A DNA stretch of 64,000 bases from Cumulibacter soli (GCF_004382795.1 NZ_SMSG01000005.1:248001-312000), one strand, 5' to 3'. Counted from the first letter of the stretch, positions 50,726 to 59,624 are shown. Notes: generated by a model not told the origin, from the letters alone. Translations and numbers: made by a program.

Positions 50726-51553
50726 ATGACAGACGAGCAGATCCGCACCGAAGACCGCGTCCGCTACACCATCACCGAGGACGGCATCGCCGACGTCCGG
50801 ATGGTGCGCGAAGACAAAATGAATGCCCTCGACGACGCGATGTTCGAAGCGTTGATCACCGTTGGCCAGGAAATCGCCGCCAACAACAAGGTCCGCGCCG
50901 TCGTGATCTCCGGTGACGGCCGCGCGTTCTGCGCAGGTCTGGACTTCGGTCGCTTCGAGGCGATGAAGGGCGGCGCCATCCGCGCCGTCAGCCAGCGCGA
51001 TCCGATCGGCCCGGCGAAGGCGACCGGTCAGCAGGCACCGCACGTGTGGACCGCCATGCCTGTCCCGGTCATCGCGGCCGTGCACGGATTTGCGTTCGGC
51101 GGCGGCTGCCAGATCGCCCTCGCCGCTGACATTCGCATCGTGCACCCCGATACCAAGATGTCGCTCCTGGAGACGAAGTGGGGCCTCATCCCCGATATGA
51201 CCGGCACCCAGTTGCTCGCCGGTCTGGTACGCCGCGATGTCGCCAAGGAACTGATTTACACGCACAAGATCGTCGACGGTGTTGAGGCCGAGCGCATCGG
51301 GCTTGCGACGCACACCTCGCAGACGCCGTACGACGACGCGATGGCGCTCGCGAAGGAAATCGCCTCGAAGTCCCCGCACGCGATCCGGCACGCGAAGGTC
51401 CTGACCGAGATGGCCGGGCGCGCGAGCCTCGAAGAGGGATTCGATCAGGAGCAGGTTGCGATCAAGGACCTCATCGGTACGCCGAACCAGGTCGAGGCCG
51501 TTACTGCGGGAATGAGCAAGCGCGAGGCCAAGTACGCCGACTACGACGGCTAA
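50726..51553 (+). CDS. Crotonase / enoyl-CoA hydratase family protein
   Basis: 275 residues from ATG 50726. Oxyanion-hole segments are AFCAGLDFG and GFAFGGGCQIALAADIRI; SLLETKWGLIPDMTG is the substrate-binding region. Glu in the normal ECH position is present in LLETKWGL but the second acid is replaced by aspartate (IPDMTG), a pattern seen in crotonase isomerases and side-group hydrolases. It acts on a CoA thioester. It is separated from deoC by 83 nt and has its own leaderless promoter. Confidence 0.87.
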   Translation: MTDEQIRTEDRVRYTITEDGIADVRMVREDKMNALDDAMFEALITVGQEIAANNKVRAVVISGDGRAFCAGLDFGRFEAMKGGAIRAVSQRDPIGPAKATGQQAPHVWTAMPVPVIAAVHGFAFGGGCQIALAADIRIVHPDTKMSLLETKWGLIPDMTGTQLLAGLVRRDVAKELIYTHKIVDGVEAERIGLATHTSQTPYDDAMALAKEIASKSPHAIRHAKVLTEMAGRASLEEGFDQEQVAIKDLIGTPNQVEAVTAGMSKREAKYADYDG

Positions 51554-51571
51554 CGACTCACAGTTTGTCCG

Positions 51572-51624
51572 CGGGCGGGAGCCGCGCCATCACCGATGAG
51601 TGCGGCTCCCGCCCGTTTCCTTTC
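51572..51624. terminator. Strong bidirectional terminator
   Basis: A perfect 14-bp stem (51572-51585 with 51602-51615) around a 16-nt loop, followed by GTTTCCTTT, sits between convergent genes. It is the clearest intrinsic terminator of the window. Confidence 0.75.
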
Positions 51625-51642
51625 GCCGTACGGCTCGCCCCG

Positions 51643-53250
51643 CTACCCGAGCCGTTCGGCGGCCCATTCCTTCAACACAGCCGCACGAATCTTCGTACCG
51701 TTCGTCCCTGTCGTCACCGGCATCTCGTCGATGACGTACACCGCGACCGGAACCTTGTAGCGCGCCAGCGACGCGCGGCAGTACTCTACCAACTCCTCGC
51801 CGTTCACCGCGGCGCCCGGCTTGAGCGTCACGAACCCGACGGCTTCATCACCGGCGTCTCGGCGTACGCCGACTACCTTCGCGATTTCCACGGCCTCGTG
51901 AGAGGCGAGATGATTGGCGATCTCGTCCGGCTCGACCAGGAATCCCTTCAGCCGCAGCGCCTCCGCGGCCCGGCACACGTACCGGAACGCGCGGTCGTCG
52001 ATCGCGCGGCCGAGGTCGCCGCTGCGTAACCACCCATCGGCGGTGTAGTTCTGCTCCATCTGATGCGGCTGTCCGAGGTAGGCGTCGACGGCCTGCGGAC
52101 CTTTGAACTGGACCTCGCCCTCCGAACCGTCGGTGATTACCCGCTCGCCGTCGGCGATCCGGTAGTTCAGTGAGTCGACCGTCAACCGGCCGCCTGGTTC
52201 CCACCGCTCGGGCGCAGCGATCTCTGGGCCGGACACGGTCAACAGCGCGAAGGTTTCCGACGAACCGTACAGACCAGTCACATGCGCCCCGGCCTGCTCC
52301 TCCAGCATCTGGGCCAACGAGCGAGACGAGCCTTGGAAGTCAGCCATGCCGACCCATTTCAGGTTGGACAGGTCCTGCCCCCGACCCACCTCGACCACCC
52401 GCGTCATCATGTCGTCGCCGAACGCGAGATGAGTGATGCCATCGGCGCCGACGCGGCGGACCACTTCGGCGGGATCGAAGGACGGATGCAGCACGATCGT
52501 GCCGCCGGCGGCCAACATCCCGAACGCGCCGACAAAACCGAACGTCCCGGAGAAGGGCAACGCCGCCAACAGGCGATCGCCCGGACCGGCCATCATCGCG
52601 CGGCCAGCAGCCTGGATCATCTCCAACGTCGCCGCCTGCTTATGCGCCGCCAGCTTCGGCAAACCGGTCGACCCGGACGTTGTGACGGCCAGATACAACT
52701 GGTCTGTTGTCGGCTCAGATAACTCGTCAGGCCCGAGCGGCTGGGTGTCGGCCGAAGGGAGCCACACTCCGCCGCCCACGTCGTACGACGCGGAATCGGC
52801 GACGTCGGCGTCGCCAGGGGAGGTCAGCGGTACCACCGCCGGCGCGCGCCAGCCATCCGTGCTCGCCGCTGCGGCCGCCGCTTCACGAAGCCGATTGATG
52901 AGATCGAGCCCGACGAATCCGTCCGCGATCGCGACCACCTTCGGCCGCGCGAGCGTCAGTACGTGCGTCACCTCGTGCACGTTATAGCGGGTGTTCACGC
53001 CGATGACATGGCCGCCGAGCGACCCGACAGCCAGCTGCCACGCCAGTGCCGACGACCAGTTCGGTAGCCAGATGGCGGCGCAGTCGCCTTCACCGAAACC
53101 CTGGTCGTGCAGATCGCGGCGTAGGCGCAGCGCCAGAGACATCAGCGCGGCGCGGTCGATCGCGACGAGATCGTCACCGACGGGTTCCAGAACGGCGGTC
53201 GCGGACGGATCGTGTTCGGCCAGGTTGCTGAGGTGAGACAAAACGGTCAT
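51643..53250 (-). CDS. AMP-forming acyl-CoA ligase
   Basis: 535 residues from ATG 53250. Motifs: P-loop TTSGSTGLPKLA, YGSSETFAL, GWLRSGDLG, AEALRLKGFLVEPDEI and C-terminal TNGTKIRAAVLKEW. The usual PKG of the P-loop reads PKL, and the Arg-rich hinge DRxKD is replaced by CRAAEALRLKG, so the enzyme is divergent from standard FadD proteins. It still appears complete. The substrate may be an aromatic or long-chain acid; not determined. Confidence 0.85.
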   Translation of the reverse strand: MTVLSHLSNLAEHDPSATAVLEPVGDDLVAIDRAALMSLALRLRRDLHDQGFGEGDCAAIWLPNWSSALAWQLAVGSLGGHVIGVNTRYNVHEVTHVLTLARPKVVAIADGFVGLDLINRLREAAAAAASTDGWRAPAVVPLTSPGDADVADSASYDVGGGVWLPSADTQPLGPDELSEPTTDQLYLAVTTSGSTGLPKLAAHKQAATLEMIQAAGRAMMAGPGDRLLAALPFSGTFGFVGAFGMLAAGGTIVLHPSFDPAEVVRRVGADGITHLAFGDDMMTRVVEVGRGQDLSNLKWVGMADFQGSSRSLAQMLEEQAGAHVTGLYGSSETFALLTVSGPEIAAPERWEPGGRLTVDSLNYRIADGERVITDGSEGEVQFKGPQAVDAYLGQPHQMEQNYTADGWLRSGDLGRAIDDRAFRYVCRAAEALRLKGFLVEPDEIANHLASHEAVEIAKVVGVRRDAGDEAVGFVTLKPGAAVNGEELVEYCRASLARYKVPVAVYVIDEMPVTTGTNGTKIRAAVLKEWAAERLG

Positions 53251-53362
53251 CCGTCCATCTCAAACCACGGCCCACCGCGCGGCAATACCGGGGGTGGGTT
53301 CTGCTCGTTTAGGGTCGGCATACAGCGGTTTGGGATTGATCGCCGCGTGTCTGGAGGCAGCC

Positions 53363-54814
53363 ATGGCGGACACCTCGCGCGGGGTCGTCGTACCGCTCGA
53401 AAACGGTAAGCGCAGTAGTACGTCGTTCGGTCGGGCGGTAGTGAGCGCGGCGCTGGCACACGCCGACCCGATCGGGTCGGCGGCCGCGGCGCGAGAGACG
53501 GACTGGCGCCGCAAGTACCCCGAACATTTCCGCCGACTACTCGAGGCCGGGCTGAATGGCGAAGAGGCCGCCGTGGACATCGCCCGGCGCGGGCTGGCCG
53601 AGGTGCACGCTCGGATGCGATTTGCCGAGGACGGTACTGATCACGCGCTGTCGCACGCGTTCGGCGCGGAGCCGACCCACACCACGGAAGTAGTGACCGG
53701 GACGGCCGAGCCCGAGCACGAACTAACGATCCCGTTCCGCGGCGAGCGCTTAGCCGCTGAGAACCTGCGGCGGCAACTGGACGACTGGGTTGCCCGCGGG
53801 TCGATGGAGCCGAGCGCCGCGGACGCCGTGCGTGCGGTGCAGCAGAACCCGGACTGGCTGCGGCTTCCCGGACGCACGCTGGCGGTGTTGGGTGCGTCGT
53901 CCGAGATGGGACCACTGCGTTCGTTGCTGCGATGGGGCGCGAGCGTGGCCGCCGTCGACCTTCCCCGTCCCGAGCTGTGGCGCGAGACCTTCTCCTGGGC
54001 GCGGCAGTCGGCCGGCACGCTGCAGGTTCCGGTTCGCGACGGCGACCTGCCGGCGGACCAGCGCGCGGGCGCCGACTTGCTGCACGACGTGGGTGCGGTC
54101 GGCGGGTGGCTTGCTTCGCTACCGGGCCCGTTGGTTCTGGGTAATTATGTGTACGCCGACGGCGTGGTGAACCTGCGACTGTCTGCGGCCGTCGACGCGC
54201 TCACGTCCTGGCTCGCGTCGCAACGTCCGGACGATGTGGAACTGGCGTTCCTCGCGACGCCGACCGATGTGTTCGGCGTACCGCGCGAAGTTGTCGAGTT
54301 CAGCGAGCAGGCTTACCGCGCCGGAGGGATATCCAAGGTGATTCGGCCCGCGGCGCGCCTTGTCAGCGGCGGGCGGCTATTGCGCCGGAACTATGCCCCC
54401 GGTTCTGCGCCTGGGCTCAACGACAGCATGGTGCTGCAGCAGGGCCCGAACTACTTGCTCGCGAAGCGGATCCAACGGTGGCGGGCCACTGTGGCGCGCC
54501 GCGACGGACTGCCGGTGTCGATGCTCGTCGCGCCACCGACCCGCACCCGATCGGTACTGAAGAATCGGGCGCTCGCTGCCGCGTACGCCGGTGCGCATCG
54601 ATTCGGCGTGGAGGCATTCGCGCCGTCCACCAGCAATACGTTGATGGCGGCGCTGCTGGTGCACGATCTGAGCACCGGCCCGCGGGCGTTGGATGTGCCG
54701 TGGCGCGAGGAGGCGGCGAAAGCTGTGCACGGCGGGCTGTGGCGCGGCCCGTACGACCCGCGCTCAGCTCTCGGCCTGGCCGTAGTCCTAGGCATCGGTC
54801 GCGCCAAGTCCTAG
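53363..54814 (+). CDS. Uncharacterised Rossmann-like protein
   Basis: 483 residues from ATG 53363, with CTGGAGG 6 nt upstream; a longer start at 53294 is not supported. A glycine-rich segment TLAVLGASSEMGPLRSLLRWG (about 180-200) followed by AAVDLP suggests a nucleotide-binding fold. LVLGNYVYADGVVNL and VELAFLATPTDVFGVPREVVEFS resemble conserved core pieces of an unnamed family. The C-terminal ~100 residues are basic and helical. No catalytic residues are recognised; function unknown. Confidence 0.75.
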   Translation: MADTSRGVVVPLENGKRSSTSFGRAVVSAALAHADPIGSAAAARETDWRRKYPEHFRRLLEAGLNGEEAAVDIARRGLAEVHARMRFAEDGTDHALSHAFGAEPTHTTEVVTGTAEPEHELTIPFRGERLAAENLRRQLDDWVARGSMEPSAADAVRAVQQNPDWLRLPGRTLAVLGASSEMGPLRSLLRWGASVAAVDLPRPELWRETFSWARQSAGTLQVPVRDGDLPADQRAGADLLHDVGAVGGWLASLPGPLVLGNYVYADGVVNLRLSAAVDALTSWLASQRPDDVELAFLATPTDVFGVPREVVEFSEQAYRAGGISKVIRPAARLVSGGRLLRRNYAPGSAPGLNDSMVLQQGPNYLLAKRIQRWRATVARRDGLPVSMLVAPPTRTRSVLKNRALAAAYAGAHRFGVEAFAPSTSNTLMAALLVHDLSTGPRALDVPWREEAAKAVHGGLWRGPYDPRSALGLAVVLGIGRAKS

Positions 54815-54884
54815 TTGCCCCGCGGATGACAGCCCGCCCCGCCAAGGGCAGGGACCGGGTTTCCCTCCGCGTCGGGGAGGCCGT

Positions 54885-54955
54885 CCAAAAACGCAGCGAA
54901 AACAATGGGGCATCGCGCTCTGCGCGATGCCTACCCGATTTCGCTGCGTGTTTGG
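54885..54955. repeat. Nested stem-loop repeat, copy A
   Basis: Outer arms 54885-54901 and 54939-54955 pair at 16 of 17 positions (core CGCAGCGAAA/TTTCGCTGCG). Inside, GGCATCGCGC (54909-54918) pairs perfectly with 54922-54931 around TCT. A related element lies at 56004-56072 in the same orientation, on the other side of the AbiEi/DUF559-type gene. Confidence 0.75.
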
Positions 54956-54980
54956 CGCTATCGGGCGTGGTGACGGCGGT

Positions 54981-55868
54981 CTACGCCGCGAGTCGGTTCC
55001 GCCTCCGCCTGTGCCGGTGCTGAAAATAGTGCTCGCGGCGACGGATAAGGGTGAGCAGCGAGGTCATAACAGCCTCGCCCTGATCAAACACCTGGCGGTA
55101 CGTGAGTCGAACACATAGGTAACCCAAAGTGTGGAGCGTGAGGTCGCGATGCCGGTCGGTTTCGTAGGCTAGCCGGTTGGTGTGGTGCTCCACGCTGTCG
55201 AGTTCGAGCACCAGACGTTGGCCGACGACCAGATCAACGCGTCCCAAGCCTCGAATCCGGACCTGCGGTCGTACGTTGACATTGATCCGAGCCAAGCGAT
55301 AGCGAGCAACGGATTCAGTCCCCGACTCGGCGCGCTCGTCTACAAAATTCAAGAGTCTTCGGACTCGTATCGATCGACCCTCGAGCGCGTCCCGCACGTC
55401 CCCGAGCACGCACTTGCGCTGGTAGAGCATCGAATCGATGATTGCCACGAGCTCTTCGTCGCTGACGCATCCCGATGCCGCTGACAAGGCAACCATCAAC
55501 GGATCGACAGCGCGGGCTGGTCGCAGGTCGCCCAAGTGTTGGCCACATTGCAGTGCGTCTGATTTGGTCGTCGACCTGCCGCCCCGATACTGGGCGTGGT
55601 CGGTCAGACGCATGTGAACTCGCGTGTGCTCTGGGGTCCAGACGCCGTGCAGTTTCAGAGCCGATATGCAACTAAGAACGCCGCCGGCTCGCACGGCCGC
55701 TGCCACATCCGCGTTGTGGTCGGGCGTTGCGTACCAGCCATGCCGGAGACGGTGCAGAGTGCCCGCGTTCGCCGCCTTGCGAATGTCGTAGCGCGACATT
55801 CCGGACTGACAGAGAAGGCCAGCACGCAAGACCCCGTAACTGTTTCTGATCGCGAAATCTAGATCCAT
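54981..55868 (-). CDS. AbiEi-like / DUF559 domain protein
   Basis: 295 residues from ATG 55868. Residues about 10-50 match the AbiEi antitoxin-type winged helix (GLLCQSGMSRYDIRKAANAG, LHRLRHGWYAT). The C-terminal part is a DUF559/Vsr-like nuclease fold: RIRGLGRVDLVVGQRLVLELDS, then YETDRHRDLTLHTLGYLCVRLTYRQVF, with D/E residues of a PD-(D/E)XK-type site (VDLV, LELD). Single genes of this kind, with no toxin partner, occur in several copies per actinobacterial genome. It is flanked by two related structured repeats. A CAGATT element 6 nt upstream suggests leaderless transcription. Confidence 0.83.
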   Translation of the reverse strand: MDLDFAIRNSYGVLRAGLLCQSGMSRYDIRKAANAGTLHRLRHGWYATPDHNADVAAAVRAGGVLSCISALKLHGVWTPEHTRVHMRLTDHAQYRGGRSTTKSDALQCGQHLGDLRPARAVDPLMVALSAASGCVSDEELVAIIDSMLYQRKCVLGDVRDALEGRSIRVRRLLNFVDERAESGTESVARYRLARINVNVRPQVRIRGLGRVDLVVGQRLVLELDSVEHHTNRLAYETDRHRDLTLHTLGYLCVRLTYRQVFDQGEAVMTSLLTLIRRREHYFQHRHRRRRNRLAA

Positions 55869-55874
55869 GGACCC

Positions 55875-55880
55875 AATCTG
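55875..55880 (-). promoter_or_regulatory. -10-like element of leaderless promoter
   Basis: CAGATT on the minus strand, 6 nt before ATG 55868. Confidence 0.35.
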
Positions 55881-56003
55881 GCCGGAGAACGGCGATTCGA
55901 CCCAGTGCAGTTGAAATCTGTGGATTACCTGTGGACAAGGAACACGGGAGACGCGTCATGGTGCTATGTGTCGCTCGTCGGGCTAGCAGACCGAGGATTG
56001 CTG

Positions 56004-56073
56004 CAAAAAGCGCAGCGAAATCGGAGGGGCATCGTTCTCTAGGCGATGCATAGGCGATTTTGCTGCGTTATTG
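56004..56073. repeat. Nested stem-loop repeat, copy B
   Basis: Same layout as 54885-54955: CGCAGCGAAA at 56011-56020, inner GCATCG/CGATGC (56029-56034 and 56044-56049), closing TTTTGCTGCG at 56058-56067. The arms pair with one G-U and a few mismatches. The spacing between elements matches copy A almost base for base. Confidence 0.7.
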
Positions 56074-56173
56074 GGGAGGGGATGCGGAACCGCCCCGGCG
56101 AACTTCGACAGAGGTGCCTCACAGCCTCGGCGAGTTGCGCGCTGCCCAGATGCGGGCGGGATGTGGCGTGGCT

Positions 56174-56252
56174 TTAGTGAGGTGCGGGAGGGGACGTCGC
56201 GGCGTTAGCGAGGTGCGGATGGGAGGTCGGACGGGTCTTCAGCGAGTCGCAG
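56174..56252. repeat. Degenerate direct repeats, about 31-bp period
   Basis: TTAGTGAGGTGCGG (56174-56187) and TTAGCGAGGTGCGG (56205-56218) are 31 bp apart, followed by the weaker TTCAGCGAGTCGC at 56238. Confidence 0.45.
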
Positions 56253-56293
56253 AGGCCGTCGCGTTTCAGCAAATGGCGTGCCGACGCGCTGGT

Positions 56294-57382
56294 TCAGCGA
56301 GCTGAGGAGGTTTCGGCGGAGTCATCTGGTTCGGTCAGGTCCTCGCGGCCGAGGATCTTCGACAGCAACGGCGCCATTAGCAGCACGAGTAGCAGTCGTG
56401 CCAGTTGCACCGCGAAAACGTACGTCGCATCGGCGTGTGAGTCGGCGGCAATCGCGAGTACGGCGGGCAGTCCGCCTGGCGTAGTCGCGAGGTACGCGGT
56501 CAATGCGCTGACTCCGGTTGTCGCGGCCAACACCCAGCCCAACAGCGCACTGCCGAGGACGACGACGGCAATCAGCACGACGGCGGCCGGGAGCAACTTG
56601 GCAATTGACTTCAGACTTGCCCTGGTGAAGCGGAGTCCGACCTGCAATCCCAGCAGGATGAAGCAGGCCGCGACGATCGGCCCGGGCACTTCGACCGGGC
56701 CGAACCAGCCACTGATCGCCAACGCCGCTGACACGGCCATTGGGCCGAGCAAGAAGAACGTGGAGATCGGGATTGCCCAACCGATCAGCGCGCCCACCCC
56801 GACGCTGAGCACGGTGAACCCGAGACTGCTCCACAACTCGGTGTCCACGTCGGACGGTGCGGCGGTGTGTTCGCCAAAGACAAGCAGGACGACGGCGGGA
56901 AGAGTGACGAGTATCAGCAGGACGCGCACGTACTGCACGACAGCGACCACCCGGTCATCACCGCCGAGTTCACGCGCGATCGAGGTCAGGGTGCCGGCGC
57001 CGCCGGCGATCATCGACAGGACGCCGGTCAGCCGCCCGATCTTGCCGAGCCGTGCGAGCAGGAATCCGCCCGCGATGCTGAGCGCGAGCGTCGCGGCGGT
57101 AACGACGACGGCAACGAACCAGCCGGACGCCAACCGTTGCAGTGCTGGAAGTGTGACGGTTGCGCCGATCATCGTCCCGATCACGGCCTGCGACACTCGG
57201 GTAGTACGGCGACCAACTTGCGGTGGATTGTCCAGCGTGAGCGCGACGACACAGCCCGCGACCAGCCCGCCGAACAACGTGGGTGACGGGACATCGAGCA
57301 GGTTCAATCCGAACCCGACGAGGACGCCGACGACGATGGCGATCAGCCACGTCGCGAGCGTTCGTCGTCGGTCCCGGGTCAC
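56294..57382 (-). CDS. AbrB-family (AimB/putative ammonia monooxygenase) membrane protein
   Basis: 362 residues from GTG 57382. Ten or so transmembrane segments are visible, arranged as two homologous halves, each starting with a GVLxGFGLNLLxVPSPTLFGG-like segment; GGAGTLTSIARELGGDD and TPGGLPAVLAIAADSHAD are the paired family motifs. The family was named for early mis-annotation as ammonia monooxygenase and includes regulators of aidB; transport of small metabolites is suspected. No substrate is known. Confidence 0.85.
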   Translation of the reverse strand: MTRDRRRTLATWLIAIVVGVLVGFGLNLLDVPSPTLFGGLVAGCVVALTLDNPPQVGRRTTRVSQAVIGTMIGATVTLPALQRLASGWFVAVVVTAATLALSIAGGFLLARLGKIGRLTGVLSMIAGGAGTLTSIARELGGDDRVVAVVQYVRVLLILVTLPAVVLLVFGEHTAAPSDVDTELWSSLGFTVLSVGVGALIGWAIPISTFFLLGPMAVSAALAISGWFGPVEVPGPIVAACFILLGLQVGLRFTRASLKSIAKLLPAAVVLIAVVVLGSALLGWVLAATTGVSALTAYLATTPGGLPAVLAIAADSHADATYVFAVQLARLLLVLLMAPLLSKILGREDLTEPDDSAETSSAR

Positions 57383-57661
57383 CCGGCCATGGTTCCACTA
57401 CCCGATACGGCGGTCCACACGGGCGGGCAGGTGCAGGGCAGTCGCCGTGCGGTGGATCGGCCCACCCAGGAGCGCAGGTGCTGGGTGGTGTTGTTCCGGC
57501 GGGCGGGCAAGTGCTGTGCGGTGCGTGGGTCCGGGCGGGTGAGGCGGAAGCGATGGTTTACGTAGGCAGTGACCATTACCCGGTGCGTTGGTCTACGTAG
57601 GCGAGCGGGTGCGTTGGTCCGGGCGAGCGCTACGCGACGCAGCGCATGGTGGCAGAGACGG
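57383..57661. other. 279-nt G/T-rich intergenic region
   Basis: No gene supported. It contains three degenerate copies of GGTGCGTKGGTC with CGGGCG endings, listed separately. Confidence 0.5.
57517..57628. repeat. Degenerate GCGGTGCGTTGGTCCGGGCG repeats
   Basis: Related copies at about 57517-57540, 57581-57600 and 57607-57628 between the AbrB-family gene and the crotonase. Confidence 0.4.
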
Positions 57662-58423
57662 TTACTGCTGCCACGTGGGCTTGCGCTTTTCGCGGAACGC
57701 CATGATCCCTTCTTGAGCTTCCGGCGAGGCGAATAATCCTTCCGACAGCGTCACCATGGCGGCGCCCTGCTCATCGATCCGCGCGACCAGATCCCGGCTG
57801 AGCAATTCCTTCGTCTTCGCCAGGCCTTGTGGCGAGGCCATCAGCAGCCCGTCGATGGTCTCCTGCAGGACGGCGTCCAGCTGATCGGCAGGCACCGCGC
57901 GGCTGATGAGCCCGGCGGCCTCTGCGTCGCGCCCGGTGAAGGTCTCACCGGTGAGGTACCAGCGAGACGCGAGGCGCTGGTCCATCCGCGGAAGCGTCGT
58001 CAGCGAAATGATCGCCGGCGTGACCCCGAGCCGGGCTTCGGTGAATGCGAAGGTTTGCTCATCGACGGTCAACGCGATATCCGCCGCTCCGACGATTCCG
58101 AGGCCGCCCGCGCGGACAGCACCCCGGGCATGCACGATCACGGGCTTCGGCAGCGATGCGATCAACCGCAGCATCGCGACCATCTGCGCCCCGGAGTTCA
58201 TCCCGGTGCCGCTCGTTGCGGCTTTCAGATCGGCGCCAGCGCAGAAGACCTTGCCCGCGTGCGTGATGACGATGACTCGAACTTCGGCGTTCGTCTCACA
58301 GGTCCGCAGGTGCGCGAGCAGTTCGTCCATCAATTGCGCCGACAGCGCATTGCGGTTCTCCTGCGAATCTAGAGTGATCGTTCCGACGCCGTTGGCGATA
58401 TCAAGGTGCACGAGTTCGGGCAT
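57662..58423 (-). CDS. Enoyl-CoA hydratase/isomerase family protein
   Basis: 253 residues from ATG 58423, with AGGAGAAG upstream. VFCAGADLKAA and ARGAVRAGGLGIVGAADIAL form the oxyanion hole; FAFTEARLGVTPAIISL and RWYLTGETFTGRDAEAAGLI are standard ECH segments. The catalytic glutamate is kept in TEARLG, while the second site (VTPAI) lacks an acid, as in carbamoyl- or isomerase-type crotonases. The start and length fit the family. Confidence 0.9.
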   Translation of the reverse strand: MPELVHLDIANGVGTITLDSQENRNALSAQLMDELLAHLRTCETNAEVRVIVITHAGKVFCAGADLKAATSGTGMNSGAQMVAMLRLIASLPKPVIVHARGAVRAGGLGIVGAADIALTVDEQTFAFTEARLGVTPAIISLTTLPRMDQRLASRWYLTGETFTGRDAEAAGLISRAVPADQLDAVLQETIDGLLMASPQGLAKTKELLSRDLVARIDEQGAAMVTLSEGLFASPEAQEGIMAFREKRKPTWQQ

Positions 58424-58753
58424 AACTTCTCCTGGATCGGTCGGCGACTACGTCGTACGTTAGTTCTTCGCCGCTGCCGGGGAAACCCAGTGCGCACAGG
58501 AGCCAGGGAACACGCAATGCATCGCGCCCGGACACCGCGCACCGCACCGTGGCTGCTGGCGGGAACAGCCGAGCGCGACTCGCGCTGGCGGCACTGTCCC
58601 GGCCCAGAGGGCATAACGACCCGGCTATTCAGGACATGATCGGCGGTTCGGACACAGTCCCGGTCGCGACGGCGTAACCGTTGGCCGCTTGGCGGATCCT
58701 GCCGGTGGCCGATAAGTTGATGCCAACGTCAACTTCGAGGGAGTGAGAGCGAC
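58424..58753. other. 330-nt intergenic region
   Basis: Divergent upstream region of the crotonase and TIGR03084 genes. It holds the inverted repeat at 58714-58735. Nothing else was recognised. Confidence 0.5.
58714..58735. promoter_or_regulatory. Operator-like inverted repeat
   Basis: AAGTTGA-N8-TCAACTT, perfect 7-bp arms, 18 nt before ATG 58754. The shape resembles MerR- or TetR-type sites; no regulator gene is nearby. Confidence 0.45.
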
Positions 58754-59545
58754 ATGGCAGACATCGAGTCGTTGATCGCCGATTTGCGCGCCGAGCAGGA
58801 GTCCGTGGACGGGGTGCTGGCGCAGATCGACGCCGCCGCCTGGCAGACGGACACTCCGGCTGAGGGATGGAAGGTGGCCGATCAGGTCGCGCACCTGACC
58901 TATTTCGACGGCGCCGTCACGCTCGCGGTCACGGACGCCGATGCGTTCTCCGAAAGCCAGTTGAACCGCAAGGCCGATGCCGACTACGTCAATACTGTTG
59001 CCAAGGACCTCGTCGCACTTCCCGCCGAAGAGTTGTGGCAGAAGTGGAAAGACGGACGCGATGCGATGTACCAGGGCTTTCGTGACGCCGATCCGACGAA
59101 GCGCTACCCGTGGTACGGACCCCCAATGAGCATCGCCTCCGCCTGTACTGCCCGGATCATGGAGACGTGGGCCCACGGACAAGACATCTGCGACGGAGTC
59201 GGCATCCAGCGGGCGCCCTCGGATCGACTCAAGCATGTGCTGTTCATCGGCTACAAGGCTCGCCCGTTTGCGTACGCAAATCGTGGCCTTGATCTGCCGG
59301 CGGGCGACGTCCGCCTCGAGTTGACCGGTCCGGACGGCGGTACCTGGACGTTCGGGGACAGCGATACGGACGTGATCCGCGGCAGCGCGCTGGACATGGC
59401 GTTGTTGGTTACGCAACGCCGTCACCGTGCGGACACCTCACTGACGGCTGAGGGCCCGCTCGCCGATGACTTCCTGGACAAGGCGCAGGCGTTCGCCGGT
59501 CCGCCCGGAGGTGGCCGCCGACCGGGTCAGTTCCCGAAGTCGTAA
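58754..59545 (+). CDS. TIGR03084-family metal-binding protein (DinB/MDMPI-like)
   Basis: 263 residues from ATG 58754, with GAGGGAGTGAG upstream. The DinB-fold histidines are in WKVADQVAHLTYFD and METWAHGQDICDGVG, the latter matching the maleylpyruvate isomerase superfamily metal site. FAYANRGLDLP and VRLELTGPDGGTW form the C-terminal domain. It is probably a thiol-dependent (mycothiol) isomerase or transferase of unknown substrate. A 7-bp inverted repeat just upstream may regulate it. Confidence 0.85.
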   Translation: MADIESLIADLRAEQESVDGVLAQIDAAAWQTDTPAEGWKVADQVAHLTYFDGAVTLAVTDADAFSESQLNRKADADYVNTVAKDLVALPAEELWQKWKDGRDAMYQGFRDADPTKRYPWYGPPMSIASACTARIMETWAHGQDICDGVGIQRAPSDRLKHVLFIGYKARPFAYANRGLDLPAGDVRLELTGPDGGTWTFGDSDTDVIRGSALDMALLVTQRRHRADTSLTAEGPLADDFLDKAQAFAGPPGGGRRPGQFPKS

Positions 59546-59624
59546 CGCACTCGGCACAACAAAGATGGAGCCGTCGGTCAGCTGGGTACGAGCCCCGGCT
59601 GGCCGCCCATGCCAATCCCGAGGC

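Larger units (their letters stand above)
55869..56293. other. 425-nt intergenic region with repeats
   Basis: No gene is supported. It carries the likely promoter of the AbiEi/DUF559 gene, nested repeat copy B and a degenerate 31-bp-period repeat. Small frames here have no start signals or family similarity. Confidence 0.55.

Noticed and set aside
54885-56073. Integron attC sites around the AbiEi/DUF559 gene
   Set aside because: The outer arms do not end in the GTTRRRY/RYYYAAC cores of attC, and no integrase is present in the window.
58406-58639. 77-codon frame between crotonase and TIGR03084 genes
   Set aside because: It overlaps the crotonase start in antisense and has no start signal or recognisable sequence.
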